In this document: in pieces, positions 1 to 6,793 of the stretch
How positions within the stretch are numbered: position 1 is the first letter of the stretch
How the letters are laid out: each line of letters opens with the position of its first letter
From: Nonomuraea maritima
GTDB lineage: Bacteria > Actinomycetota > Actinomycetes > Streptosporangiales > Streptosporangiaceae
Length of the DNA stretch: 37,797 nucleotides
NCBI RefSeq assembly: GCF_900100395.1
Contig: NZ_FNFB01000043.1
Location: forward strand, 1-37,797
Reading direction: 5' to 3'
Made by a program: the position numbers and the translations under genes
Notes under the pieces: model-generated
What the model saw: only the letters and a program-made list of their open reading frames with translations
The model's database searches: none
Told to the model about the DNA's origin: nothing

Positions 1-876
1 GTCAAGGAGGCCTACGACAAGGGCTACCTCGGCAAGGACATCTTCGGCTCGGGCTTCGACCTGGAGCTGGTCGTGCACAGCGGCGCGGGCGCGTACATCT
101 GCGGCGAGGAGACGGCGCTGCTCGACTCGCTCGAAGGCTTCAGGGGTCAACCGCGACTCAAGCCTCCGTTCCCCGCTGTGGCGGGTCTTTACGCCTCGCC
201 GACTGTCGTGAACAACGTCGAGTCGATCGCCAGTGTCCCCTCGATCATCGACAAGGGCGCCGACTGGTTCGCGGGAATGGGCACCGAGAAGTCCAAGGGC
301 TTCGGCATCTTCTCGCTGAGCGGCCACGTCACCCGCCCCGGCCAGTACGAGGCCCCGCTCGGCATCACGCTGCGCGAGCTGCTCGACATGGCGGGCGGCA
401 TCCGCGAGGGACACAGCATCAAGTTCTGGACCCCGGGCGGGTCCTCCACGCCGATCTTCACCGACGAGCACCTGGACGTGCCGCTCGACTTCGAGGCGGT
501 CGGCGCCAAGGGCTCCATGCTCGGCACCCGCGCGCTGCAGATCTTCGACGACACCACCTGCGTCGTCCGCACCGTGCTGCGCTGGACGGAGTTCTACGCC
601 CACGAGTCCTGCGGCAAGTGCACGCCATGCCGCGAGGGCACCTACTGGCTGAAGCAGGTGCTCAAGCGACTGGAGGCGGGCCAGGGCACGGAAGAGGACC
701 TGTCCACGATCACCGACATCGCGGACAACATGCTCGGCCGCTCACTGTGCGCGCTGGGCGACAGCCTGTCGAGCCCGATCCACTCCTCGGTGAGGTACTT
801 CCGCGAGGAGTACCTCAAGCACTTCGAGATCGGCGGCTGTCCGTTGGACCCGAAGAAGTCCACCCTCTGGGGGTGA
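1..876 (+). CDS. nuoF: NADH-quinone oxidoreductase subunit F (3' part)
   Basis: This is the C-terminal 291 codons of the NADH/FMN-binding subunit of respiratory complex I; the 5' end lies outside the window. The frame is open from base 1. Visible family marks are the GAGAYICGEETALL segment of the nucleotide/flavin-binding region and the SCGKCTPC cluster near codon 205, followed by a later Cys in SLCALGD, which together ligate the N3 [4Fe-4S] cluster. The protein ends with CPLDPKKSTLWG. In actinomycete nuo operons nuoG follows, usually overlapping or within a few bases. Here the next intact gene is an opposite-strand TetR, so the operon is broken immediately after nuoF. Whether this is the only nuoF copy or a displaced duplicate cannot be told from the window. 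Confidence 0.93.
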   Translation, partial: VKEAYDKGYLGKDIFGSGFDLELVVHSGAGAYICGEETALLDSLEGFRGQPRLKPPFPAVAGLYASPTVVNNVESIASVPSIIDKGADWFAGMGTEKSKGFGIFSLSGHVTRPGQYEAPLGITLRELLDMAGGIREGHSIKFWTPGGSSTPIFTDEHLDVPLDFEAVGAKGSMLGTRALQIFDDTTCVVRTVLRWTEFYAHESCGKCTPCREGTYWLKQVLKRLEAGQGTEEDLSTITDIADNMLGRSLCALGDSLSSPIHSSVRYFREEYLKHFEIGGCPLDPKKSTLWG

Positions 877-922
877 GTACCTCGGCCCTGCCGATCCACG
901 GGTGTCCCCAAGGGCACTCTGA

Positions 923-988
923 CAGGAGCAACTTGCCGACACCCGCGACATGTTCGCGGTGCACACCATGTTCGTCGCGAATAGCTGA
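923..988 (+). pseudogene. Possible hemerythrin-domain N-terminal relic
   Basis: The short frame reads QEQLADTRDMFAVHTMF and then meets a TGA. DTRDM..VHT.FRRE is the usual opening of actinomycete hemerythrin (HHE) proteins, which place a diiron-binding His there. Nothing further of the family is recognisable downstream. This is a weak resemblance over about 17 residues. If right, it is another gene broken between nuoF and the ABC operon. The rest of the spacer from 877 to 1005 shows no gene. Confidence 0.22.
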
Positions 989-1005
989 GGAACTCGAGGA
1001 GGGCA

Positions 1006-1617
1006 TCAGTGCTCTGCTCGCGACAAATGAGCCGCGCTGTCGGCCGCGGTGAGGCAGCGGCGCACGAGTGCGAGAGTCCGTTCCGTGACCCTGTCGAGGG
1101 GGGTGCCGTTCTCGACGGCGGCCAGGGCTGTGTGCAGCATTCCGGCGATCAGGTCGGCCGTGAGCGCGGGCTCGGGAACGCCGAGTTCTCGGACGGCGGC
1201 GCGGAACGGCTCGACCTGTTCCAGGTGGAGTTCCATCAGCCGCTGCTGGCAGGCCGGCGGAAGGCCGGCGTTCATGAGGGCGACGGCGGGCCGGTGAGCG
1301 CCCTCGGCACCGAGGCGAAGACTCTCACCGAAGAAGGCTTCGACGCGTTCCAGCGGTCCGTTCGCGGTGGCGAGGACTCTGGTGAGTGCCTGGTTGGAGC
1401 GCCGGAAGGCTTCTTCCGTGATGGTGGCCAGAAGGGCTGCCGAGGAGTTGAAGTACTGGTAGACGCTGGAGCGGGCCAGGCCGGCGCGGGCGCCGACCGC
1501 CGCCGGTGTGACGGCGGCGGCGCCCTCGTTGACCAGGATGTCGATCGCCGCCTCGATCAGTGCCTCGCGTTGCTGGGCGCGGTGCTCGGCGACGGTAGCG
1601 GCGTTGATCTTCGGCAT
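1006..1617 (-). CDS. TetR-family transcriptional regulator
   Basis: A 203-residue repressor-type protein. Residues about 15-60 form the TetR helix-turn-helix, with ALIEAAIDILVNEG in helix 1 and a recognition region GLARSSVYQYFNSSAALL. The remainder is an all-helical ligand-binding/dimerisation domain. It is the last gene of a leftward operon, 63 bp downstream of the ABC ATPase, so it is likely co-transcribed with the exporter it controls. The palindrome at 3623-3642 upstream of the permease is the obvious candidate operator, which would give negative autoregulation. The inducing ligand cannot be predicted. Confidence 0.9.
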   Translation of the reverse strand: MPKINAATVAEHRAQQREALIEAAIDILVNEGAAAVTPAAVGARAGLARSSVYQYFNSSAALLATITEEAFRRSNQALTRVLATANGPLERVEAFFGESLRLGAEGAHRPAVALMNAGLPPACQQRLMELHLEQVEPFRAAVRELGVPEPALTADLIAGMLHTALAAVENGTPLDRVTERTLALVRRCLTAADSAAHLSRAEH

Positions 1618-1680
1618 GCGGGACGGGCTCCTGGAGAGGCGGACGGGGCCGGGAGCGAGGTTGCGGCCGGCGGCCGCCGG

Positions 1681-2397
1681 TCAGGACAGGCGGCCGTCGA
1701 CCATCTCGTGGACCCGGTCGGCTGCGTCCATTATCGCCGTGTCGTGAGTGACCATGACCGTGGCCGTGCCGCGCTCATGGGTCTGCTCGGCGAGCAGCTT
1801 GACGGCCTCGGCCGAACGGACCCGGTCCAGCGCCGAGGTGGGTTCGTCCACCAGCAGGACGGCGGGGGCGGTCATCAGAGCCCGGGCCAGGCCCGCGCGT
1901 TGGCGCTCACCGCCGGAGAGCTGGTGCGGGCGGGACCCTGCCCGGTGGGTGAGCCCGACGGCCTCGATGAGTTCGTCGGCCCGGGCCCGGGCCGCGGCGT
2001 CGAGGCGGCCGTCGATGTGCAGGGGCAGCAGGAGCTGTTCCCTGACGGTGAGGGAGGCCAGCAGGTTCGACTGCTGGAAAACGAAGCCGATGTGGCGGCG
2101 GCGGGCGGCGGTACGTTCCTTGTCCGACAGGGCGGTCAGCTCGGTGCCGGCGATGTGCACGGTGCCCGAAGTGGGCCGCTGAAGGCCGCCGGCGACGGCG
2201 AGGAGGCTGGACTTCCCGGATCCGGAGGGGCCGACGACGGCGACGAACTCGCCGGGCGCGACGGCCAGTCCGACGTGGTCGAGGGCGGTGACGGCGGCGT
2301 CGCCGTCACCGAAGGTGAGGGTGACGCCGTCCAGGCGCAGTCCGCCGGAGCCCGTGGTGTCCGCGGCGGCCTGGTGGTCGGTGGCGGGTGTGGTCAT
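1681..2397 (-). CDS. ABC transporter ATP-binding protein (LolD/MacB-type)
   Basis: A 238-residue ATPase subunit with all the usual motifs: Walker A GPSGSGKSS at about 56-64, Q-loop near 108, signature LSGGERQRAG from about 160, and Walker B VLLVDEP near 180, followed by a switch His in VMVTHD. It belongs to the LolD/MacB/FtsE-like class that works with FtsX-type permeases, which move substrates out of the membrane or act by mechanotransmission rather than import. Its ATG overlaps the permease stop by 4 bp, indicating translational coupling. The substrate is unknown; export of an antimicrobial or a membrane-active compound is the common role. Confidence 0.93.
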   Translation of the reverse strand: MTTPATDHQAAADTTGSGGLRLDGVTLTFGDGDAAVTALDHVGLAVAPGEFVAVVGPSGSGKSSLLAVAGGLQRPTSGTVHIAGTELTALSDKERTAARRRHIGFVFQQSNLLASLTVREQLLLPLHIDGRLDAAARARADELIEAVGLTHRAGSRPHQLSGGERQRAGLARALMTAPAVLLVDEPTSALDRVRSAEAVKLLAEQTHERGTATVMVTHDTAIMDAADRVHEMVDGRLS

Positions 2398-3521
2398 CGG
2401 GTGGCTCCCAGAGCGGTCAGCGGGTCGACGGCGGTGATGCGGCGGACGGCGACGACGGCGCCCACGGTCCCGAGGACGATGAGGAGGCCGGAGGAGGTGG
2501 CGATGGACGAGGCGGAGAGGGAGAAGGGGGCCTTGCCGATCATCGCGCTGCCCAGGGCCAGGCCGACAGCGGTACCGACGACCGTGGCGCCGACGAGCAC
2601 GGCGACGACCTGGGCGAGTGCGTCGCGCAAGATGTATCCGGTGGGGGCGCCCAGCGCCTTCAACGGGGCGATCTCGGCCTTGCGCTGCACGGTCCAGACG
2701 GTGAAGAACGCGCCGACGACCAGGGCGGAGATGGCGTACAGGAAGCCCTTGATCAGGGCCATGGTGCTCGACTCGGCCGTGTAGCCGGGGGACGCGCCGA
2801 ATGTGGCCTCCTTGGTGTCCGCGCGGGTGGCGGTCGCCTTCTCCACGTCGGCGACGTCGGCACCCGGCTCCAGGGTCAGGGCGACGGCCGTGGCCTGCCG
2901 GCCGGCGGCCTCGGGCAGGTCACCCGGCAGGCCGTAGTGGAGGTGACGCCAGGTGTCGAGGTCGGCGTAGGCGACGCCGATGTGGCCGTAGGAGACGGTC
3001 TCGTCGACCAGGCCCACGACCTTCAGCTGCACCTCGCTCCTGTCCGCGGTCAGAACGTCCCCGACCTCCACGCCCAGATCGGCGATCTCCCGGGTGATCA
3101 CGATGCCCGCACTCCCCTCATCCAGGCCCGCGCCCTTGCTGGGGCTTGGTGCCAGGGGAGAGTCCGGTGCCATGCCGAAGACGGCGAGGTTGACCTGTTC
3201 GCCCTTCTTGGCCCCCTGGGTCACCTGGGCGTTGGCCAGGGTGTTCCCGAACGGCTCCGCCCGCTCCACCCCCGGTGCCTCGGACCACGCCTGCCAGTCC
3301 TCCCGATCCACGGTCGAACGGGAGAACTGCTCGCTGGTCGCCTTCTCGTCGAAGGCCATATGGGTCACGGGCAGAGCGCGCAGACCGGATATACCGGCAT
3401 CCGCCAGACCGGCGGCAAGCCCGGACAGGAGCACGCCGAGTACGGCGATGAGCGCGACCACCGCACCCATCAGGGCGAAGCGACCGCGGGCGAAGCGCAG
3501 ATCGCGTAGGGCAAGGAACAC
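2394..3521 (-). CDS. FtsX/MacB-type ABC transporter permease
   Basis: This membrane partner of the ATPase starts at a GTG (base 3521) preceded by GGAGAG at six bases, giving 375 residues. An in-frame GTG at 3569 would add 16 residues without any family similarity. Layout: one N-terminal transmembrane helix (about 15-40), a large extracytoplasmic domain of about 200 residues, then three C-terminal helices (GFLYAISALVVGAFFTVW, then the DALAQ.. and SGLLIV.. segments). This is the four-helix FtsX fold. It is the first gene of the operon permease-ATPase-TetR. Confidence 0.9.
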   Translation of the reverse strand: MFLALRDLRFARGRFALMGAVVALIAVLGVLLSGLAAGLADAGISGLRALPVTHMAFDEKATSEQFSRSTVDREDWQAWSEAPGVERAEPFGNTLANAQVTQGAKKGEQVNLAVFGMAPDSPLAPSPSKGAGLDEGSAGIVITREIADLGVEVGDVLTADRSEVQLKVVGLVDETVSYGHIGVAYADLDTWRHLHYGLPGDLPEAAGRQATAVALTLEPGADVADVEKATATRADTKEATFGASPGYTAESSTMALIKGFLYAISALVVGAFFTVWTVQRKAEIAPLKALGAPTGYILRDALAQVVAVLVGATVVGTAVGLALGSAMIGKAPFSLSASSIATSSGLLIVLGTVGAVVAVRRITAVDPLTALGATR

Positions 3522-3622
3522 GAAGCTCTCCGAACAATGGAGGAGATGAGGGCACGACAAACTGGGCACGCCGTCTCTTTGCCTTAACTTGACGACGTGA
3601 ATGTCGGCATCTTACCGAATGT

Positions 3623-3642
3623 TACCGACACATCCGTCGGTA
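3623..3642. promoter_or_regulatory. Palindromic operator of the ABC/TetR operon
   Basis: The sequence TACCGAC-ACATCC-GTCGGTA is a perfect 7+6+7 inverted repeat about 100 bp upstream of the permease start. A leftward TAAGAT (complement of 3609-3614) is a candidate -10, which puts the palindrome over the spacer/-35 region. A second TTACCGA copy at 3613-3619 lies in direct repeat. Size and placement fit TetR binding; the assignment to the TetR at 1006-1617 is inference. Confidence 0.6.
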
Positions 3643-3686
3643 CGTTGTGCCGTGTGTGCCCCGGGCGCTCCCGGCGGGACTGTCAC

Positions 3687-3724
3687 GAGGCACCGGTAGC
3701 AATCGCGGATAATCCAACGAACCT
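3687..3724 (+). repeat. Left terminal inverted repeat
   Basis: It begins GAGGCACCGGTAGCAATCGC and continues through the shared core GGATAATCCAACGAACC. Bases 7-37 are identical to the reverse complement of the right end at 10626-10663; all differences but the last base lie in the outermost six bases. Confidence 0.7.
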
Positions 3725-3751
3725 ATCTCCGAACTGCGGTTATTCGCCTTC

Positions 3752-4147
3752 ATGGGACGGTTGACGATCTTCGCCGCTACAGTTCGTACTGGTTGTAGCG
3801 CTTCCGGGGAGGTTGATGGGGTTGGCGACCCAGTTCTTCGGATGCTGGAGCAGTATGGGCGGCGGGCGCAGACCCGCAGTGATCATCTGAAGCTGCTGCT
3901 TGAGTACCTGGACTGGAAACCGGTTCCGACCAGAGGCGAGACGCTGAAGGAGCTGGAACAGTTCCTGCTGGACCGGGCGATGGAGCACGACTCACCGTCG
4001 CTGGCGAGCCTGCTGATGCTGACGGCCAAGTCGCGGCACAAGAAGGCAGAGAACGTCCGCCGCTACTTCAAGCCGTCGCCGGACGCCATCGCCGAACTCG
4101 CCAGCCTGCTCGCACCCGGCGACACACGCCGAGGCGGCGGCACGTGA
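3752..4147 (+). pseudogene. Chimeric Tn3 transposase / tyrosine recombinase relic
   Basis: The open frame of 131 codons joins two unrelated fragments. Roughly residues 30-83 (QYGRRAQTRSDHL, EYLDWKP, KELEQFLLDRAMEHDSPSL) resemble the DUF4158 N-terminal region of Tn3-family transposases. From about residue 84 (LLMLTAKSRHKKAENVRRYF, KPSPDAIAELASLL) it resembles the C-terminal end of actinomycete tyrosine recombinases, with the possible nucleophile Tyr in RRYF. No catalytic domain of either family is complete, so a function is unlikely. It lies just inside the left inverted repeat, and its TGA overlaps a GTG upstream of DinB. The family assignments are from remembered motifs. Confidence 0.5.
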
Positions 4148-4215
4148 CCGAGTCGGCCAACCCGTCGACCCTGATCATCCCGACCGACCCGAAACCACCG
4201 AGTCCTGGAGCTGAC

Positions 4216-4770
4216 ATGGCTGACATGATCGTGCCCGACCCCGTCACGCGGGACATTCTCGCGACCTTCGAAGAGGTGCGCTACCAACTGTTCGGGCGCC
4301 TGGAGGGCCTGACCGACGCCGAGTACCACTGGGAGCCGGTCGGCGACTGCATCGGCATCCGCCCCGGCGACGACGGCCTCTTCCGCGTCGCCACGCTCTT
4401 TCCGGAATCGAGTCCGGACGCGCCGGACCCCGTCACGACGATCGCCTGGCGCATCTGGCACATCGGCAACCTCTGCCTGCGAGGCTACGTGATCTACCTC
4501 TTCGACGACGTTCCCGACTACGGCGACCGCGATGTGTGGCCGGGCACCGCCAAAGAGGGCATCCAGGCGCTCGCCGAGGACTGGGAGCACTTCATCTCCC
4601 GTATCGCAGCCCTCGGCGACAAGCGCCTGTTGGCGCCGATAGGCATGGGCCCCGGCGGTTGGGCCGATGAGACCTATCTGAAGCTCGCGCTGCACGCTCT
4701 GAAAGAGGCCACACATCACGGCGGCGAGATCGGCCTGCTGCGCGACCTGTACCTGCGCGAAGGCGTCTGA
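4216..4770 (+). CDS. DinB-family (DUF664-like) protein
   Basis: A 184-residue protein of the DinB/YfiT metal-binding four-helix family. The ATG at 4216 has GGAG five bases upstream; an in-frame GTG at 4144 would add 24 residues unlike the family. His82 (IWHIGN) and His167/His168 (EATHHGGEIGLLRDLY) sit where family members bind a divalent metal. In actinomycetes many relatives are mycothiol-dependent S-transferases or isomerases, so a thiol-linked detoxification role is plausible but not shown. It stands alone between two copies of the same terminal repeat (3687 and 4861), suggesting it is transposon cargo. Confidence 0.82.
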   Translation: MADMIVPDPVTRDILATFEEVRYQLFGRLEGLTDAEYHWEPVGDCIGIRPGDDGLFRVATLFPESSPDAPDPVTTIAWRIWHIGNLCLRGYVIYLFDDVPDYGDRDVWPGTAKEGIQALAEDWEHFISRIAALGDKRLLAPIGMGPGGWADETYLKLALHALKEATHHGGEIGLLRDLYLREGV

Positions 4771-4860
4771 TTTCGGCGGTGGGCGACCTTGTCCGGCGGC
4801 CGTGTGCCGCCAGACAACGGCCAGGGTTGGCGGCTATCTCCCTGTGACCTTCTTCTGGCC

Positions 4861-4898
4861 CATCAGCTTTGATTATCCGCGATTGCTACCGGCACCCC
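4861..4898 (-). repeat. Internal copy of the terminal inverted repeat
   Basis: Read on the minus strand it starts GGGGTGCCGGTAGCAATCGC and matches the right end at 10626-10663 at 27 of the first 28 bases, then diverges in the last ten. It is oriented as a right end relative to the left repeat at 3687, so 3687-4898 is itself a 1.2-kb inverted-repeat unit. The remaining spacer up to 5061 contains no recognisable gene. Confidence 0.65.
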
Positions 4899-5061
4899 CA
4901 GAAGGCTAAGCGCTGATCACGGGTTCCTCAACGCTGCCCAGCATCGTCCCCGAGCGCGCGCCATGGTGTCCTCGATTCTTCAGCAGGTGAGTGCGGGTTG
5001 ATGCTGGACGGCGACGGCGCGGAAGAAGGCCAGGGCGCCGGCGACTGGCTCACCCGCAGGG

Positions 5062-5607
5062 TCAGGTCACGCCGAGGCCGCGCAGGAAGGCGTCCGCGAC
5101 GAGGTCGGCCGCCTGCGGGGGATCCACTGCGGGGAACCGGTGGGCGATGCTGTCGACGAGTGCGTCGAGGACCGCACGTGCCCAGGCCGCATCGATATCG
5201 GCGCGCAGGTAGCCCTCATCGCAAGCGCGCTGGATGAAGGTGCTCAGGCGCGCACTCTGCGCTTCACGGCGAGCGCTGGCTTCGGGGTCCTTCTGCATCA
5301 TGCGGCGCGTGTCGACAGGCCACTCGCGGCTGACCGGGATGATCCCCTCCAGATAGCGGTGGAGAGCGACCGGCACCGGGGCCTCGGTCAGCCGCGCCTC
5401 GTCCAACACCCGCTCGGCCGAGTCGAGTTTGGCCTGGAAGACGGCGCGCAGCAGCGCCTCCCGATTCGCGAAGCGGCGATGAACGGTGGTGCGGTCGACG
5501 CCCGCCGCAGCGGCAATGGCCGCCATCGACGTGCTCGGATCCTCCGCCAGGAGGCGGGCCCCGGTGCGGAGGACGGAGGACAGGTTGCGTGCGGCATCGG
5601 CTCTCAT
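5062..5607 (-). CDS. TetR-family regulator of the SDR/ALDH/MFS module
   Basis: A 181-residue TetR-like protein. The helix-turn-helix is at about residues 25-60 (STSMAAIAAAAGVDRTTVHR, then RFANREALL); the C-terminal part is helical and ligand-binding. It is divergent from the short-chain dehydrogenase at 5776, with 168 bp between starts. The spacer carries a perfect 8+2+8 palindrome at 5682-5699, so it probably represses both directions. Inducer unknown; by context a carbonyl or xenobiotic substrate of the neighbouring enzymes or pump. Confidence 0.9.
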   Translation of the reverse strand: MRADAARNLSSVLRTGARLLAEDPSTSMAAIAAAAGVDRTTVHRRFANREALLRAVFQAKLDSAERVLDEARLTEAPVPVALHRYLEGIIPVSREWPVDTRRMMQKDPEASARREAQSARLSTFIQRACDEGYLRADIDAAWARAVLDALVDSIAHRFPAVDPPQAADLVADAFLRGLGVT

Positions 5608-5681
5608 GGTCCGGCGATCCTAACCAGCAGTGGTGATTACAGCGCCATCATCCCACAGTGAGGTACATCTCAGCTATTTAT

Positions 5682-5722
5682 TGCAACATAGATGTTGCAG
5701 TTGACGATGAAACGTCTACATT
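5682..5722 (+). promoter_or_regulatory. TetR operator and SDR promoter
   Basis: TGCAACAT-AG-ATGTTGCA (5682-5699) is a perfect inverted repeat. The right half overlaps a -35-like TTGCAG (5695-5700), which lies 16 bp from a -10-like TACATT (5717-5722). A repressor bound there would block polymerase directly. The palindrome is seen; promoter and regulator assignments are inference. Confidence 0.6.
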
Positions 5723-5775
5723 GAGATGGCGCCCTGGAGGGCGGCGAGAGACAACGAGATGATGAGGAGAACGCC

Positions 5776-6615
5776 ATGTCACGGACGTGGTTGATCACCG
5801 GTGGTTCCCAGGGGCTGGGCAGGGCCCTGGTTCTTCAGGCTCTTGAGGACGGTGATCGAGTCGTCGTAACGTCCCGCAGGCCGGAGGCTCTGGCTGATCT
5901 GAAGGCGAAGTATCCGGAGCGGCTGGAGACCGTGGCGCTGGATGTCACGTCGCAGTCCGAGGCTCGGGGCGTGGTGGCGGCCGCAGTGGAGCGATTCGGC
6001 ACCGTCGACGTCGTTGTGAACAACGCGGGTTACGCGACCAGCGGTTCGATCGAGGACTTCCCGGAGGACGAGTTCCGGGCGCAGGTCGAGGCGAACCTGT
6101 TCGGTGTGATCAACGTGACCCGGGCTGCCCTGCCCGTACTGCGTGGCCAGCGGTCCGGGCACATCGTGCAGATCTCGTCCATCGGCGGCCGGGTCGGCGG
6201 CACGCCCGGGCTCAGCGCCTACCAGACAGCGAAGTTCGGAGTCGAAGGCTTCTCCGAGGTGCTGGCGAACGAGGTGGCCCCGTTCGGCATCAAGGTGATC
6301 ATCGTGGAGCCGGGCGGTATCCGCACCGGCTGGGCCGCCGGCGCCGCGAAGCCGTCCGGACCCATCGCTCCTGACTATCAGCAGACGGTCGGCGCATGGC
6401 TGGAGCAGTTTGCGGCCTACAGCGGCAACGAGCCCGGTGACCCCGCCCGAATGGCCCGGGCCGTCATCGCCGCCGTGGACGCGCCCGAGCCCCCGCGCCG
6501 GCTCCTGCTCGGCAGCGACGCCCTGGAAATCGCTGTCAGCGCGGAAAAGGCTCGCCTGGCCGAGGCCGACACATGGGCCGAAGCGAGCCGCTCCACCGAC
6601 CACCAGACCGCGTAA
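5776..6615 (+). CDS. Short-chain dehydrogenase/reductase (SDR)
   Basis: A 279-residue classical SDR, an NAD(P)-dependent oxidoreductase of alcohols or carbonyls. The Rossmann motif TGGSQGLG is at 8-15, NNAG at 82-85, a catalytic Ser near 134-135 in QISS, and YxxxK at 149-153 (YQTAK). SRRPE after strand 2 suggests NADPH preference. The start is supported by AGGAG ahead of the ATG. It is the first gene of a rightward set with ALDH and MFS, under the palindromic operator at 5682. The substrate cannot be inferred. It is similar in length and layout to the SDR at 34774-35613. Confidence 0.92.
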   Translation: MSRTWLITGGSQGLGRALVLQALEDGDRVVVTSRRPEALADLKAKYPERLETVALDVTSQSEARGVVAAAVERFGTVDVVVNNAGYATSGSIEDFPEDEFRAQVEANLFGVINVTRAALPVLRGQRSGHIVQISSIGGRVGGTPGLSAYQTAKFGVEGFSEVLANEVAPFGIKVIIVEPGGIRTGWAAGAAKPSGPIAPDYQQTVGAWLEQFAAYSGNEPGDPARMARAVIAAVDAPEPPRRLLLGSDALEIAVSAEKARLAEADTWAEASRSTDHQTA

Positions 6616-6793
6616 CGACCCTGCAGCTTCGCGTGCCGTCGGTCGCCTGCCCGACGGCACGCGACCACGGGCCCGGCGACAGCACGGATACCCGCTCGCT
6701 CCGGTGGTCTCCTCCACCCCTGCGGCATCGCCCGGGACGCACGCCCGCCCGGGCCCTGAACCCACCACGTTTCACACGAAGAGATCGACAGAC

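Noticed and set aside
1009..2784. Long open frame on the plus strand opposite the TetR and ABC ATPase genes
   Set aside because: It is Gly/Asp-rich with no domain and is the mirror of well-marked genes; GC-rich DNA leaves such antisense frames open.
6410..6793. Upstream extension of the aldehyde dehydrogenase frame
   Set aside because: It overlaps the end of the SDR out of frame and is Arg/Pro/Ala-rich without similarity; the ATG at 6794 opens the family sequence.
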